64,000 nucleotides of DNA. It comes from Acinetobacter variabilis. GTDB lineage: Bacteria; Pseudomonadota; Gammaproteobacteria; Pseudomonadales; Moraxellaceae. Position 1 is the first letter of the stretch. Each line of letters opens with the position of its first letter. The notes beneath the pieces were generated by a model. That model did not search any database. It was not told the DNA's origin and saw only the letters and a program-made list of their open reading frames with translations. The stretch spans positions 856,681 to 920,680 of the forward strand of contig NZ_KB850113.1 of NCBI RefSeq assembly GCF_000369625.1. The letters are read 5' to 3'. The position numbers and the translations under genes are program-made. This document shows, one piece after another, positions 1 to 7,211 of the stretch.

Positions 1-89
1 CATACTTATCTCACTCACAGGTTGGTTGTGGGTCACGCTCCAGGTTGTTGCTGCAACGCTGGGGCTTTTCTTTGTTTGTGAGACAATAA

Positions 90-149
90 TGAACCATAAG
101 TACATATATGTAAAGTACCAAAAGTACATTTATTTGAACTTTTTGTTCA
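90..149. promoter_or_regulatory. Candidate left operator (oL) of the prophage repressor
   Basis: Two sites match the TGAAC-N5-GTTCA design seen next to the repressor gene. One at 90-104 (TGAAC-CATAA-GTACA) has one mismatch, and one at 135-149 (TGAAC-TTTTT-GTTCA) is perfect. The first shares its CATAA centre with the right-operator site at 2980-2994. Position, beyond the rex-like genes and opposite cro, is that of lambda oL/pL. The promoter would fire leftward out of the window. A 28-codon leftward ORF (97 down to 11) begins inside the operator and is not convincing. Confidence 0.6.
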
Positions 150-169
150 TCTTTATGTTTTAATAGACA

Positions 170-196
170 AAAGAAAACCCATCACAGGGATGGGTT
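170..196 (-). terminator. Intrinsic terminator after the rexB-like gene
   Basis: Read on the minus strand, an 8-bp stem (AACCCATC/GATGGGTT, loop 184-188) is followed by a T-rich run. It ends the repressor-side leftward transcript before the left operator. Confidence 0.7.
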
Positions 197-217
197 GTTT
201 GGGATCTTTTACTAAAG

Positions 218-721
218 TTATTTATTGCTTAAAACCTTAGCTTTAGCCTCCCTAGATTCTTTACGGCTTTTTAGGTCTTTCTCTAATAGGGATATCTCAT
301 GCAAATCACTCCATGCTAAGAAGCAACTCAATATTGAAGTCAAACCAACCGAAAGTATTAAGGATAATAAAAACTTATCAGACAAAATACCCATAGAATT
401 AGATATATACATACAAAATACTATAAAGATAAAAAGCATAGCGACATAAAGGGATGATTTTCTTCGAATATCTATTGTTGAGGTTAATCTATCTCGTTCG
501 CTCTGATTTAACCCATCAAGCTTCATAGCATCTAACATGCCTTTATAGGCTAAGAAAATTTGACTTAAAGGTAACACCAGAACAAAAGAAAACTGTGCAA
601 TGCTGATATTGATATCTAAATCTAAGTATTTGAATGTAATTGAAAAAATAGCAAAAAGGGCTACCAATACCAGAGATATAAATCTAGCATTATTATAAAA
701 AGGCAAGTAGCGTTTAGCCAT
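218..721 (-). CDS. Four-helix membrane protein, RexB-like
   Basis: The product is a 167-aa integral membrane protein with four predicted hydrophobic segments (roughly residues 10-30, 40-60, 88-108 and 115-138) and a charged C-terminal tail. The ATG at 721 follows the upstream stop by one base (TAAC ATG), so it is translationally coupled to the 334-aa gene. A TTG start at 733 is also open. Size, helix count and place at the end of a repressor operon match lambda RexB, an ion-channel-like exclusion protein. I see no strong primary-sequence identity, so the Rex assignment rests on architecture and on its partner. Confidence 0.65.
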   Translation of the reverse strand: MAKRYLPFYNNARFISLVLVALFAIFSITFKYLDLDINISIAQFSFVLVLPLSQIFLAYKGMLDAMKLDGLNQSERDRLTSTIDIRRKSSLYVAMLFIFIVFCMYISNSMGILSDKFLLSLILSVGLTSILSCFLAWSDLHEISLLEKDLKSRKESREAKAKVLSNK

Positions 722-722
722 G

Positions 723-1727
723 TTAATCACCAAAGTTGATATTGGTAGTCATCCAATTATACATCTGAACCTTCAAACCTTCGTTATAAATTTTATCATT
801 GATTGTTTCGACTGGGATTTTTCCACTCATTTTCAGGTTATCAGCAGTAACTTTTGTCCCATCTTCCAGAGTGATTACATAATCATCATTGTGACGCATA
901 GATGAAGCCACAGAATCAATAACCTTCTGACCACTTTTAGATGTCCGTCGATTATATGTAAGTGTTAATTTGAGCTTAAGGTTTGCATCATCAAGACTCT
1001 CCTCGAGTTTTAATTTATCTAAATCCACGCCAAATGCAGTTTTAAGAACATCTACCACATTATCCTCGATTTTATAATCTATTTTGGCTGGAAGGTTTTG
1101 TTCAATATTGTGTATAGGTTGCATTTCACAAGAGCCTATACCCGAGGAAATTGCTATTGATTTTGCTGGAGTTGAATCAAGTTTTTGTTTTACGGCAGGG
1201 TTAGGAGAGTCTTTTAAAATAAGAGCGCTGTTTTGAGGTAAAACTTTAGCCGCCTCACCAAGCAGCCATCCTAAATACGACTCCAGTGTGCGGGCTGTAA
1301 GCGACCTTGATTGAATAATAGCTACATGATTATCTATTACGCCAAAATAAAGAACGCTATCAATAAACTCTTTTCTTACGGTTTCACCAATCGTTTCATC
1401 TCCCTCATCATCAGGGAGATCTTCTGTTAAATACGTCTTGATTGAAAATTCTGACGCATCATCTCCCTCAATTCTAAGGACAGCCTGAGCCTTTCCAGAC
1501 TCAACTATGATTAATTCACCAAAAAACATACTTTGATGTGAGCTAGCATGATTTATAAGAATAAAATCATCTTTGGTTGCGGAAATAAATTGTTGTCTAT
1601 TGGCAGCTTTGTAGAAAAAAGATTCTTTTTCAAGTAGCTGTGCTTTTAACAATTGTCCTAAATTTGCTCCTTTTAGAAAGTCCACCTTTTTATAATGCAC
1701 TACCTTTTCTTTTACTACAGTACTCAT
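723..1727 (-). CDS. RexA-like soluble protein of a prophage exclusion pair
   Basis: The product is a 334-aa soluble protein with no signal peptide or membrane segment. The ATG at 1727 is preceded by a strong GGAGGGG site (1731-1737); a longer frame to 1826 lacks one. From memory of lambda RexA (279 aa), three blocks look alike in order. The first is a hydrophobic-strand segment ending in SLTARTLESYLGWLL, like RexA TTSDLTDFLIG. The second is a DVLK stretch followed by a Lys-rich strand. The third is a C-terminal helix after LKMSGKIPVETIND, like RexA LSEKGHLSAPLNKVTN. This is remote homology judged by eye. Its order after the repressor and before a 4-TM gene supports a phage-exclusion role. Confidence 0.6.
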   Translation of the reverse strand: MSTVVKEKVVHYKKVDFLKGANLGQLLKAQLLEKESFFYKAANRQQFISATKDDFILINHASSHQSMFFGELIIVESGKAQAVLRIEGDDASEFSIKTYLTEDLPDDEGDETIGETVRKEFIDSVLYFGVIDNHVAIIQSRSLTARTLESYLGWLLGEAAKVLPQNSALILKDSPNPAVKQKLDSTPAKSIAISSGIGSCEMQPIHNIEQNLPAKIDYKIEDNVVDVLKTAFGVDLDKLKLEESLDDANLKLKLTLTYNRRTSKSGQKVIDSVASSMRHNDDYVITLEDGTKVTADNLKMSGKIPVETINDKIYNEGLKVQMYNWMTTNINFGD

Positions 1728-1809
1728 ATTCCCCTCCACCCGATCCAAGGTCCGCTCGGGTATGCGGCATTTGTTTTCTGTTTTAACTTTATGTATTTTA
1801 AATATGGGT

Positions 1810-1834
1810 GAGGGGGTGCTTATCACACCCCCTC
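1810..1834 (-). terminator. Strong hairpin upstream of the rexA-like gene
   Basis: A 9-bp GC-rich stem (GAGGGGGTG/CACCCCCTC, 7-nt loop) lies just after the small ORF 1838-1948. There is no U-run, so it may attenuate or pause the repressor transcript rather than stop it fully. Confidence 0.4.
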
Positions 1835-1837
1835 GGT

Positions 1838-1948
1838 TTATGCAAAAAACGATCCGACCGCTATTAACGCTAAAGCCAGTTGGTGGAAATCCACTTTCAG
1901 ACTTAACGTATAGCCATCTTTAGTCCTTTGCAACGTCAATGAAAACAT
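1838..1948 (-). CDS. Possible 36-aa small membrane-associated protein
   Basis: A short ORF of 36 codons has a polar N-terminal half and a hydrophobic C-terminal third (LALALIAVGSFFA). It ends four bases before the hairpin at 1810-1834. The same frame opens further up to 2095, but that extension runs through several palindromes and has no convincing ribosome site, so the short form is preferred. It lies between the repressor and the rexA-like gene on the same strand. I do not recognise it, and it may be non-coding. Confidence 0.35.
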   Translation of the reverse strand: MFSLTLQRTKDGYTLSLKVDFHQLALALIAVGSFFA

Positions 1949-2229
1949 GGCATGTACCTTGTAATTCACTGGCGGGCGCCCACCAATATTTATATTGGTG
2001 TGTGTATTTATATAGCGCCATGCCGGGCGCTTGCCCTGAAGGTGTGGCCACACCGGAGGGGCGTTCAGCTTAAATGATTTGCTAGTGCATCTCACACCTG
2101 CTTGGTCGCTAGGCCCTACCTATACGCCAAACATTCGCTACTCTCATCCTCACCTTTAGCGGATTACTAGCCCGCAATTCAGGATTAGTCGTCCTGAATA
2201 CCTAAGCCGCATATAGCGGCTTTTATTTC
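1949..2229. other. Palindrome-rich segment between repressor and rexA-like gene
   Basis: No convincing gene is present. Four inverted repeats stand out. CACCAATAT-N4-ATATTGGTG spans about 1980-2001. GGTGTGGCCACACC (2041-2054) is a perfect 14-bp palindrome. ATTCAGGA/TCCTGAAT spans about 2177-2199. AAGCCGC-ATATA-GCGGCTT (about 2204-2222) lies just past the repressor stop. The last could end the repressor message, and the rest could form a structured leader for the rex-like pair. Confidence 0.45.
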
Positions 2230-2910
2230 TTAAAACTTTCTATGTAGGCCAACAACCTTACCAACCAAACGACAGTCTTCTGTTAGTTTTATAATCTGCT
2301 CAGGCCAATCTGGATTAAGAGGTTGTAAGTATTTATCACCACCTTCAATGATTAGCTTCTTAAAGGTTGCCTCCGTATCTCCGCTGCAAGCAATAATTAC
2401 CAGATCATCGGTTTTTAAATCAAAAGTCTGTATATCAGGATTTACATAGATTCGGTCGCCCGGCTTAAACTCGGGTTTCATGGAATTCCCAACAACAATA
2501 AGACCATAACCATTCTTGCCGCACTCCTTGAGTGGAGGAAGATGCTCATCAATCTTTGTGTCTTTTAGGATGGTTTCAATTGGATCAAAAGATCCGGCAG
2601 CTACCCATGAAATAACAGGAACAGGACGGCCATCAAGAGAAATCTTTTGAGACAGATCAACATTATTGTCTAGCTTTATTGGGGGTTCTTTCCCAGTGAG
2701 AAGCCACTCAACACCAACACCCAGCCATTTTGATAAATCAATAATTCTTTTTGTGTCAGGCAAAGCTTCGCCATTGATCCACTTTCCAGCAGCTTTAGGT
2801 GTGATTTTAAAAAAGTTAGCTAACTCAGTCGCTCTCCCGCGAACTGGCAAACCTTTCTTTTCGAGCGCTTCATTAAGTCGATCTGAGAATTCAGTCAAAT
2901 GATCAGTCAT
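2230..2910 (-). CDS. cI: Prophage repressor, CI-type, HTH plus S24 peptidase
   Basis: This 226-aa LexA/CI-class repressor has an N-terminal helix-turn-helix (about residues 25-70, with KITPKAAGKWINGEALP). It also has a C-terminal S24 autoprotease domain. The likely self-cleavage site is Ala105-Gly106 in VAAGSF, with catalytic Ser143 in GNSMKPEF and Lys184 in ATFKKL. RecA-stimulated cleavage would link induction to the SOS response. It is divergent from the cro-like gene across the operator region. It maintains lysogeny by shutting the right and left early promoters and probably drives the rex-like genes downstream. Confidence 0.93.
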   Translation of the reverse strand: MTDHLTEFSDRLNEALEKKGLPVRGRATELANFFKITPKAAGKWINGEALPDTKRIIDLSKWLGVGVEWLLTGKEPPIKLDNNVDLSQKISLDGRPVPVISWVAAGSFDPIETILKDTKIDEHLPPLKECGKNGYGLIVVGNSMKPEFKPGDRIYVNPDIQTFDLKTDDLVIIACSGDTEATFKKLIIEGGDKYLQPLNPDWPEQIIKLTEDCRLVGKVVGLHRKF

Positions 2911-2923
2911 TTTTAATTACCTA

Positions 2924-3023
2924 AGAACCATAGGTTCATATTAATACTTCTTGAAAGAAGTATCAGTTCTTGTTAAAGTTGAACCATAAGTTCATATTGG
3001 AGGTTAAAATGAACCTAAAGTCA
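2924..3023. promoter_or_regulatory. Right operator with divergent repressor and cro promoters
   Basis: Operator sites lie at 2924-2938 (AGAAC-CATAG-GTTCA), 2980-2994 (TGAAC-CATAA-GTTCA, perfect arms) and a weaker TGAAC-CTAAA-GTCAT over the cro start codon (3010-3024). A 9-bp-arm palindrome occupies 2944-2963. Rightward promoter candidate: TTGAAA (2951) with 17 bp to TAAAGT (2974). Leftward candidate for the repressor: CTGATA, 17 bp, TAATAT on the minus strand. Both would start inside operator sites, so repressor or Cro binding would switch them. Confidence 0.65.
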
Positions 3024-3224
3024 TGTATTGATGATGCTGGCGGTGTCTACACAGTAGCCGCTTGGATCGGAAAAACCCCAAGAGCTATGTACAAGTGGAT
3101 TGAGAAAGGCTCACTACCACGTACCGAGTACACCGGGCAAACAAACTATTCAGAAATTATTGAGAAGAAGACAAAAGGGAAGGTTTCCAAAGAAATACTT
3201 CTGAGAGTCGGACTTCCTAAGTAG
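3009..3224 (+). CDS. Cro-like regulator
   Basis: This 71-aa basic protein is the first gene rightward of the operator. It contains a short helix-turn-helix-like stretch (VYTVAAWIGKTPRAMYKWIEKGSLP, residues about 11-35), as in YdaS/Cro-type proteins that select against the repressor. The ATG at 3009 follows GGAGG (2999-3003), and the upstream extension to 2970 lies inside the promoter. It probably represses the lysogenic promoter during lytic growth. Confidence 0.75.
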   Translation: MNLKSCIDDAGGVYTVAAWIGKTPRAMYKWIEKGSLPRTEYTGQTNYSEIIEKKTKGKVSKEILLRVGLPK

Positions 3225-3233
3225 GTAAAAATT

Positions 3234-3509
3234 ATGAGTCTTGAAAAGAAATCTACACATGTTCGCTTGTCTCCCGAGAACCATGAACGGGCAAAGGTTC
3301 TCTCAAATATCAAAGGTAAAGACTTAGCCCAATATCTGGCTTATCTCCTAGAAAAGGAAATCGCCGGTGAATGGCATGTTCTTAATTTACAAGCAAAATC
3401 TTTTGAGCGCTTGGGAGTCGCAGCTTTATTGCGGGATTTAAGTACAGAGGTTCAATTCCATGAGGGATCGGAAGGGATTCACGGGGATTCAGGTAAAGAA
3501 AAAGCCTGA
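3234..3509 (+). CDS. Small early phage protein, possible ribbon-helix-helix
   Basis: The product is 91 aa. An N-terminal segment (THVRLSPENHERAKVLSNIKGKDLAQYLAYLLEKEI split over residues 8-43) has the strand-helix-helix pattern of Arc/MetJ-like DNA-binding proteins. The C-terminal half is acidic and of no known type. It occupies the cII position of lambdoid phages, but no CII similarity is seen. It starts 9 nt after cro and ends in a hairpin. Confidence 0.55.
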   Translation: MSLEKKSTHVRLSPENHERAKVLSNIKGKDLAQYLAYLLEKEIAGEWHVLNLQAKSFERLGVAALLRDLSTEVQFHEGSEGIHGDSGKEKA

Positions 3510-3527
3510 TGGTTCAGATCAGGCTTT
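3501..3527 (+). terminator. Hairpin overlapping the stop of the cII-position gene
   Basis: A perfect 10-bp stem AAAGCCTGAT/ATCAGGCTTT with a 7-nt loop is followed by GTG rather than a U-run. The place matches lambda tR1, an early terminator overcome by antitermination. Confidence 0.45.
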
Positions 3528-3555
3528 GTGTTCAAACTCATCGGAGAGATTAATT

Positions 3556-3717
3556 ATGAACAATCAAATTTTAACCGAAATCGAAGTAAACAGAAAGATT
3601 TATTTGTTTCAAAATCCAGTCGAGCGATATATGGCAGAAAAAACAATTGCCAATTCTCAGGCTGTAGCCAAAGCGAAAAATGAATTATGCAAATTCACAA
3701 TGCAGGTGGTGTCATGA
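3556..3717 (+). CDS. Small early phage protein, unknown
   Basis: The product is 53 aa, with ATG at 3556 behind GGAGAG. It contains an amphipathic helical C-terminal half. The stop overlaps the start of the replication initiator by 4 nt (ATGA), so the two are coupled. No recognised family. Confidence 0.5.
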   Translation: MNNQILTEIEVNRKIYLFQNPVERYMAEKTIANSQAVAKAKNELCKFTMQVVS

Positions 3718-4493
3718 ACATTGGACTGGATTTTGAAAAACTAACAGAAAAGGCAGTCATTGTGACGGAACAGTACTCTAGAACGCCTAATTTCGTCATT
3801 GATGATATGTACATGGCGCAGCTTAGTGATAAGGCGTTCAAGTGCTACATGTTCATTCTGCGTCAAACTGTGGGCTTTAATCGCAGCAAGACATCGATTG
3901 CTACAGATACCTTTAAAAAGTATTGCGGCATCAAGAGAGATGAAACTGTTTACGCTCGTATTCGTGAACTTGAACAGCTTAAATTAATCTCTGTTACCCG
4001 TACAACTGGCACAACAAATCAGATCACTATTCTCCCAAACCCATCCCAAACAACCGTAGTACTAACAAACGATACTGGTACGGTTGAACCGCATGGGGGT
4101 AGTACGGTTGAACCGCATGGGGGTAGTACGGTTGAACCGTACCCTATAAAAGAAAATATTAAAGAAAATATTAAAGAGAGCGCAAACGCAAAAAATTCAC
4201 CGGATGAGATTCTGAATCTCTGGACACCAGATTTACATTTTCTGAATTCTTGGTTACAGCGTTCTGGATTACCAAAAATCACTCAAGACCAAGCTGAAGA
4301 AATTTTGCTTGAAATTAATCCTCACTACAAAAACAAAATTATCACCGGTGGAGTGGATGACACCCAGATGTATTCAAATTTTGTGAAGTGGATTAAGCGT
4401 GACAACAAGCTCGTTGAGAAACTTTTTGAACAGGCTGTGAAATCACAACCTATCGACACCCAAAACCTTCAAGCTGACATGGGGGACTGGTAA
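3714..4493 (+). CDS. Phage replication initiator, O-like
   Basis: This 259-aa protein has an N-terminal winged-helix Rep/O domain (residues about 15-105, with VIDDMYMAQLSDKAFKCYMF and FKKYCGIKRDETVYARIREL). It is followed by a repeat-bearing linker and a C-terminal DnaT-like helical domain (about 165-250). In lambda and P22, O/gp18 binds iterons in its own gene and loads the helicase. Here three 24-bp repeats and an AT-rich stretch lie in the linker. The stop overlaps the helicase start (TAATG). The ATG at 3714 is preferred over the upstream 3687 start. Confidence 0.82.
   Translation: MNIGLDFEKLTEKAVIVTEQYSRTPNFVIDDMYMAQLSDKAFKCYMFILRQTVGFNRSKTSIATDTFKKYCGIKRDETVYARIRELEQLKLISVTRTTGTTNQITILPNPSQTTVVLTNDTGTVEPHGGSTVEPHGGSTVEPYPIKENIKENIKESANAKNSPDEILNLWTPDLHFLNSWLQRSGLPKITQDQAEEILLEINPHYKNKIITGGVDDTQMYSNFVKWIKRDNKLVEKLFEQAVKSQPIDTQNLQADMGDW
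4079..4173 (+). repeat. Candidate phage replication origin: iterons plus AT-rich stretch
   Basis: Direct repeats of 24 bp start at 4079 and 4103, with a third partial copy at 4127. Each holds the inverted core CGGTT-G-AACCG, and the third is a 7-1-7 palindrome (TACGGTTGAACCGTA). They are followed by AAAGAAAATATT repeated twice in an AT-rich tract (about 4143-4172). Iterons next to an AT-rich region inside the O gene is the lambda ori plan. The repeats translate as VEPHGGST units. Confidence 0.65.
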
Positions 4494-5821
4494 TGATTGA
4501 ACTTCACAGCAACTCAATCGAGCAATGTGTACTTGCTGCACTGATGACCGTTCAGAACTCACTTGAAACCGTGATGAACGATCTGGATGAAAATTGCTTC
4601 TTCGCAACTCGTCACCAGGAAATCTACAAGGCCATTACCGATCTTGCCAGTGAGAACAAACCGTACGATGTGGTTTTTGTTGAACAGAAACTGAATGAGA
4701 AAAATTCACTGGTTGGTGTAAGTCCGTCTGAATACCTGATGACACTGATGGCAGATGCACCATCGAGTTTCTACAACCTGGAATCTTATGTTGCTGAACT
4801 CAACAAGCTGAAAGCGCATCGTGAAGTTGAAAAGATGGGCCGAAGCATTCAGGAAGTGGCAAGAGATTTAACCGTACCTGATGTGCATAACGCTGCTGAA
4901 AATATCCTGAACAAGGCAACCACGAATGAGAAATTGGAGAAGTCTAGTTTTACGTTTGCTGAAGCACTAAAGCGCTCTGGTGATCAGTTGATCCAGAAAG
5001 CAGAGGCCAAGGCCAATAAGCAGTACACAGGCGTTAAGTTTAATCTGCCTCATCTGGACAACGTAGTGGGCACCATTCAGCGCGGCCATTTTTGTGTGAT
5101 TGGTGGTAGACCTGGATCAGGAAAGTCCACTCTAGCGCAAATGGTGGCGATTCAAACCGCTATGCAGTTCAAGGAAGCGGTACTGGTCGTATCTGCCGAG
5201 ATGGATGTAGAGACATTCACGAATCGTTGTATCTCAGCACTCACTCAGATCCCATACGACAACATCCACAATGCCGATCTGTACGACGGGATGATTCAGG
5301 AATTTGCAGGCGCTCAGGATCGTTTTAGCAAACTACCGATCCATATCGAAGACAAGCAAAAGCCGACCATTGCAGAGATTCATTCGTATGCACGCAAGGC
5401 CAAGCGCAATTACAAGAAATTAGGCTGCATCATTATCGACTACCTGCAACTGGTACGTGATCCAACGAAGAAAGACCGCTATCAGGAAGTGAGTTCAATC
5501 AGTCGTGATTTAAAGGCCATGGCAAAAGAGTTTGATTGTCCGGTTATCGCACTGGCACAGCTCAACCGTGAATCCGAAAAAGGTAAACGTCCAAAGGCAT
5601 CTGATCTGAAAGAGTCTGGCCAGATTGAGCAGGACGCGGATCAGATTTTATTGGCCCATCCAATCGTAAACAGTGATGACGAAATGCCGAGTGGTATTAC
5701 AGAAATCATTATCGCTAAAAACCGTCATGGCAAGAAAGGCGTAGTTCGGGTGATGGATCGTTTGGATATTTGTCGCTTTGCATCGGTACGAGCTGATGAA
5801 AGCGCAGGGGGTGGGGTGTGA
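4493..5821 (+). CDS. dnaB: Replicative DNA helicase, DnaB family
   Basis: This 442-aa phage DnaB helicase is like P22 gp12. The N-terminal DnaB domain (about 5-105) is followed by the RecA-like ATPase domain with Walker A GGRPGSGKS (204-212) and Walker B LGCIIIDYLQL. Motif QLNRESEKGKRP lies near the end of the core. It unwinds the phage origin after loading by the O-like protein encoded just upstream, with which it overlaps by one base. Its stop overlaps the next start (GTGA). Confidence 0.95.
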   Translation: MIELHSNSIEQCVLAALMTVQNSLETVMNDLDENCFFATRHQEIYKAITDLASENKPYDVVFVEQKLNEKNSLVGVSPSEYLMTLMADAPSSFYNLESYVAELNKLKAHREVEKMGRSIQEVARDLTVPDVHNAAENILNKATTNEKLEKSSFTFAEALKRSGDQLIQKAEAKANKQYTGVKFNLPHLDNVVGTIQRGHFCVIGGRPGSGKSTLAQMVAIQTAMQFKEAVLVVSAEMDVETFTNRCISALTQIPYDNIHNADLYDGMIQEFAGAQDRFSKLPIHIEDKQKPTIAEIHSYARKAKRNYKKLGCIIIDYLQLVRDPTKKDRYQEVSSISRDLKAMAKEFDCPVIALAQLNRESEKGKRPKASDLKESGQIEQDADQILLAHPIVNSDDEMPSGITEIIIAKNRHGKKGVVRVMDRLDICRFASVRADESAGGGV

Positions 5822-6324
5822 GTGTAATTTCTGAATACAAAGACTCAAGCGGTCTTACAACTTATCCAGCGCCGCTTACTGATCATGCGTTTGCCGGATT
5901 GAATGAGCAGGAAAATATCGACTTCAAAATCTGGCTTGACTTGATTGGTGAAAATGAAATTGAGGTCGCAGCTGATCAGAAGCTAGAAACCTATTTTGTT
6001 AAAGCTTTTAAAGAGCAAAAAGAAGATCGCTGTCAGTACATGAATCCAGCTCAAAAAACATCTCTTATCAGCTTTTGGTTTCTTCATGCTGAGGCGGGTC
6101 GAGTATGTGCAGGCTTGAGACATGGATGTGAATTTTGGCAGCTGGTTGATTGGGCGCCAACTCAAGAGGAATTCAATAAGGCATTTCCAGCACCTGAATC
6201 GCTAGAACTTGAGTATGCACCACCAATGGAACCGGTTAAGTCAGAGCCCGTAAAGCAACCGAAAGCAAAGGCTAAGCCAGCGCGTGATGAATGGACTTTG
6301 GATTTATTCGGAGGTGCAGCGTGA
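5818..6324 (+). CDS. Early phage protein, unknown
   Basis: This 168-aa soluble protein starts with GTG and overlaps the helicase stop by 4 nt. A central region with LISFWFLHAEAGRVCAGLRHGCEFWQL looks like a compact helical domain. The tail is Pro/Lys-rich and ends in WTLDLFGGAA. That short DLF-type C-terminal motif resembles clamp-binding peptides (QxxLF), which is only a hint of contact with the replication machinery. No family assigned. Confidence 0.6.
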   Translation: MSVISEYKDSSGLTTYPAPLTDHAFAGLNEQENIDFKIWLDLIGENEIEVAADQKLETYFVKAFKEQKEDRCQYMNPAQKTSLISFWFLHAEAGRVCAGLRHGCEFWQLVDWAPTQEEFNKAFPAPESLELEYAPPMEPVKSEPVKQPKAKAKPARDEWTLDLFGGAA

Positions 6325-6764
6325 ACGAAATACTTCAACAAAGAATCGAGTCGGTACAAGCTGGCAAAAACATAACTCATGCTCAGATTGAGGCTAAGCG
6401 CAGTCTACGTGAGCAGCTTGATAGTGACCTTGAGGCTTTCTTAAAAAATGGTGGAAAGGTGGAAACTCTGCCACAAGGTTATTCAGGTGAGTTTTCGCAA
6501 TTCAATGGTCGACCTGTAGGTGGTGCTCAAAAAAGTATGCGTAATGTGATGGCTGCATCTGTAGCAGCCGCACATGCAAGACGCAAGAACCCGAATGTGA
6601 TTGCTCGCAACAAGGCCAGAGAGGAAGGCCAAAAGCATTTTCATGGGGCTACATGTGTGAGTTGTGGTGGAACGCTTCGCTATACCAGTACAAATAGCTG
6701 TTTTTCATGCAACAAGGCATCGGCAGTCAAAAACTATAAAAAACGGATGGAGAGAACAGCATGA
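6321..6764 (+). CDS. Early phage protein with C-terminal zinc ribbon
   Basis: The product is 147 aa, read from a GTG at 6321 that overlaps the previous stop. An in-frame start at 6291 is less likely. The N-terminal part is helical and the middle is basic. The C-terminus carries two CxxC pairs (CVSC and CFSC, 16 residues apart), a zinc-ribbon pattern expected to bind nucleic acid. No named family recognised. Confidence 0.6.
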   Translation: MNEILQQRIESVQAGKNITHAQIEAKRSLREQLDSDLEAFLKNGGKVETLPQGYSGEFSQFNGRPVGGAQKSMRNVMAASVAAAHARRKNPNVIARNKAREEGQKHFHGATCVSCGGTLRYTSTNSCFSCNKASAVKNYKKRMERTA

Positions 6765-6919
6765 CAGGATTCACAGAATTAAGAGACCAGATCAACCGGA
6801 CGACTGATCTACAGGAAAAGGAATTGCTTCAGCAGCAGTTTGAAATGATGCACCAGTCGGCAGATGAAGAAAGTAAGGCGTATGAAGATTTGATTCGGGG
6901 TGAGTGGGATGAATTTTAA
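6761..6919 (+). CDS. 52-aa acidic helical phage protein
   Basis: This short gene runs from ATG at 6761, overlapping the previous stop by 4 nt, to TAA at 6917-6919. The product is acidic and predicted all-helical (LRDQINRTTDLQEKELLQQQ start). It overlaps the next gene by about 20 nt. The unbroken chain of stop/start overlaps supports translation. Confidence 0.5.
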   Translation: MTGFTELRDQINRTTDLQEKELLQQQFEMMHQSADEESKAYEDLIRGEWDEF

Positions 6920-7211
6920 AGATGTAGCACATAAGACTGTAGCTGAGCTATTCGACATGTTGAAGGCTAAAGTAGCTGCCATCCAAGAAATGGATGAAGT
7001 AATCAAGCTGCAGGATGCTGACCTGCGGAAGTATGAGAAGCAGATTGAGGGGCTGAAAGAGCAGCTCAACAACATGGAGGCTTGTTATATCGAGAAGAAG
7101 AAGCAGGTTGAGGACCAGCAGAAACGGATTGATGAAGCTTTAACCTGGCTAACAAGAACCGACATTAGACCAATTAATTGTGCGAGAGAAATTCTGCGAG
7201 GTAGGTCATGA
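6900..7211 (+). CDS. Coiled-coil early phage protein
   Basis: The product is 103 aa from GTG at 6900; ATG at 6909 is an alternative. Residues about 20-85 form a long heptad-like coiled coil rich in Glu, Lys and Gln. No enzyme motif is present. The stop overlaps the next ATG. Function unknown; a structural or regulatory partner role is only a guess. Confidence 0.55.
   Translation: MSGMNFKDVAHKTVAELFDMLKAKVAAIQEMDEVIKLQDADLRKYEKQIEGLKEQLNNMEACYIEKKKQVEDQQKRIDEALTWLTRTDIRPINCAREILRGRS

Noticed and set aside
11..97. 28-codon leftward ORF starting in the left operator
   Set aside because: No ribosome site and its start lies inside a repressor site. Too short to call.
2..163. Open plus-strand frame with a hydrophobic segment at the window edge
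   Set aside because: It runs through the left operator sites and opposite to the expected leftward early promoter. Without upstream sequence it cannot be supported.
723..1727. Kiwa (KwaA/KwaB) defence pair
   Set aside because: A four-helix protein next to a soluble protein superficially fits, but gene order is reversed and no DUF4868 similarity is seen. The Rex layout fits better.
1949..2095. N-terminal extension giving an 85-aa protein with the 1838-1948 ORF
   Set aside because: The extension spans several palindromes and has no Shine-Dalgarno sequence. It looks like open frame by chance.
4079..4141. CRISPR-like short array
   Set aside because: The units are contiguous 24-bp tandem repeats without spacers inside a coding gene. 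An iteron origin explains them.
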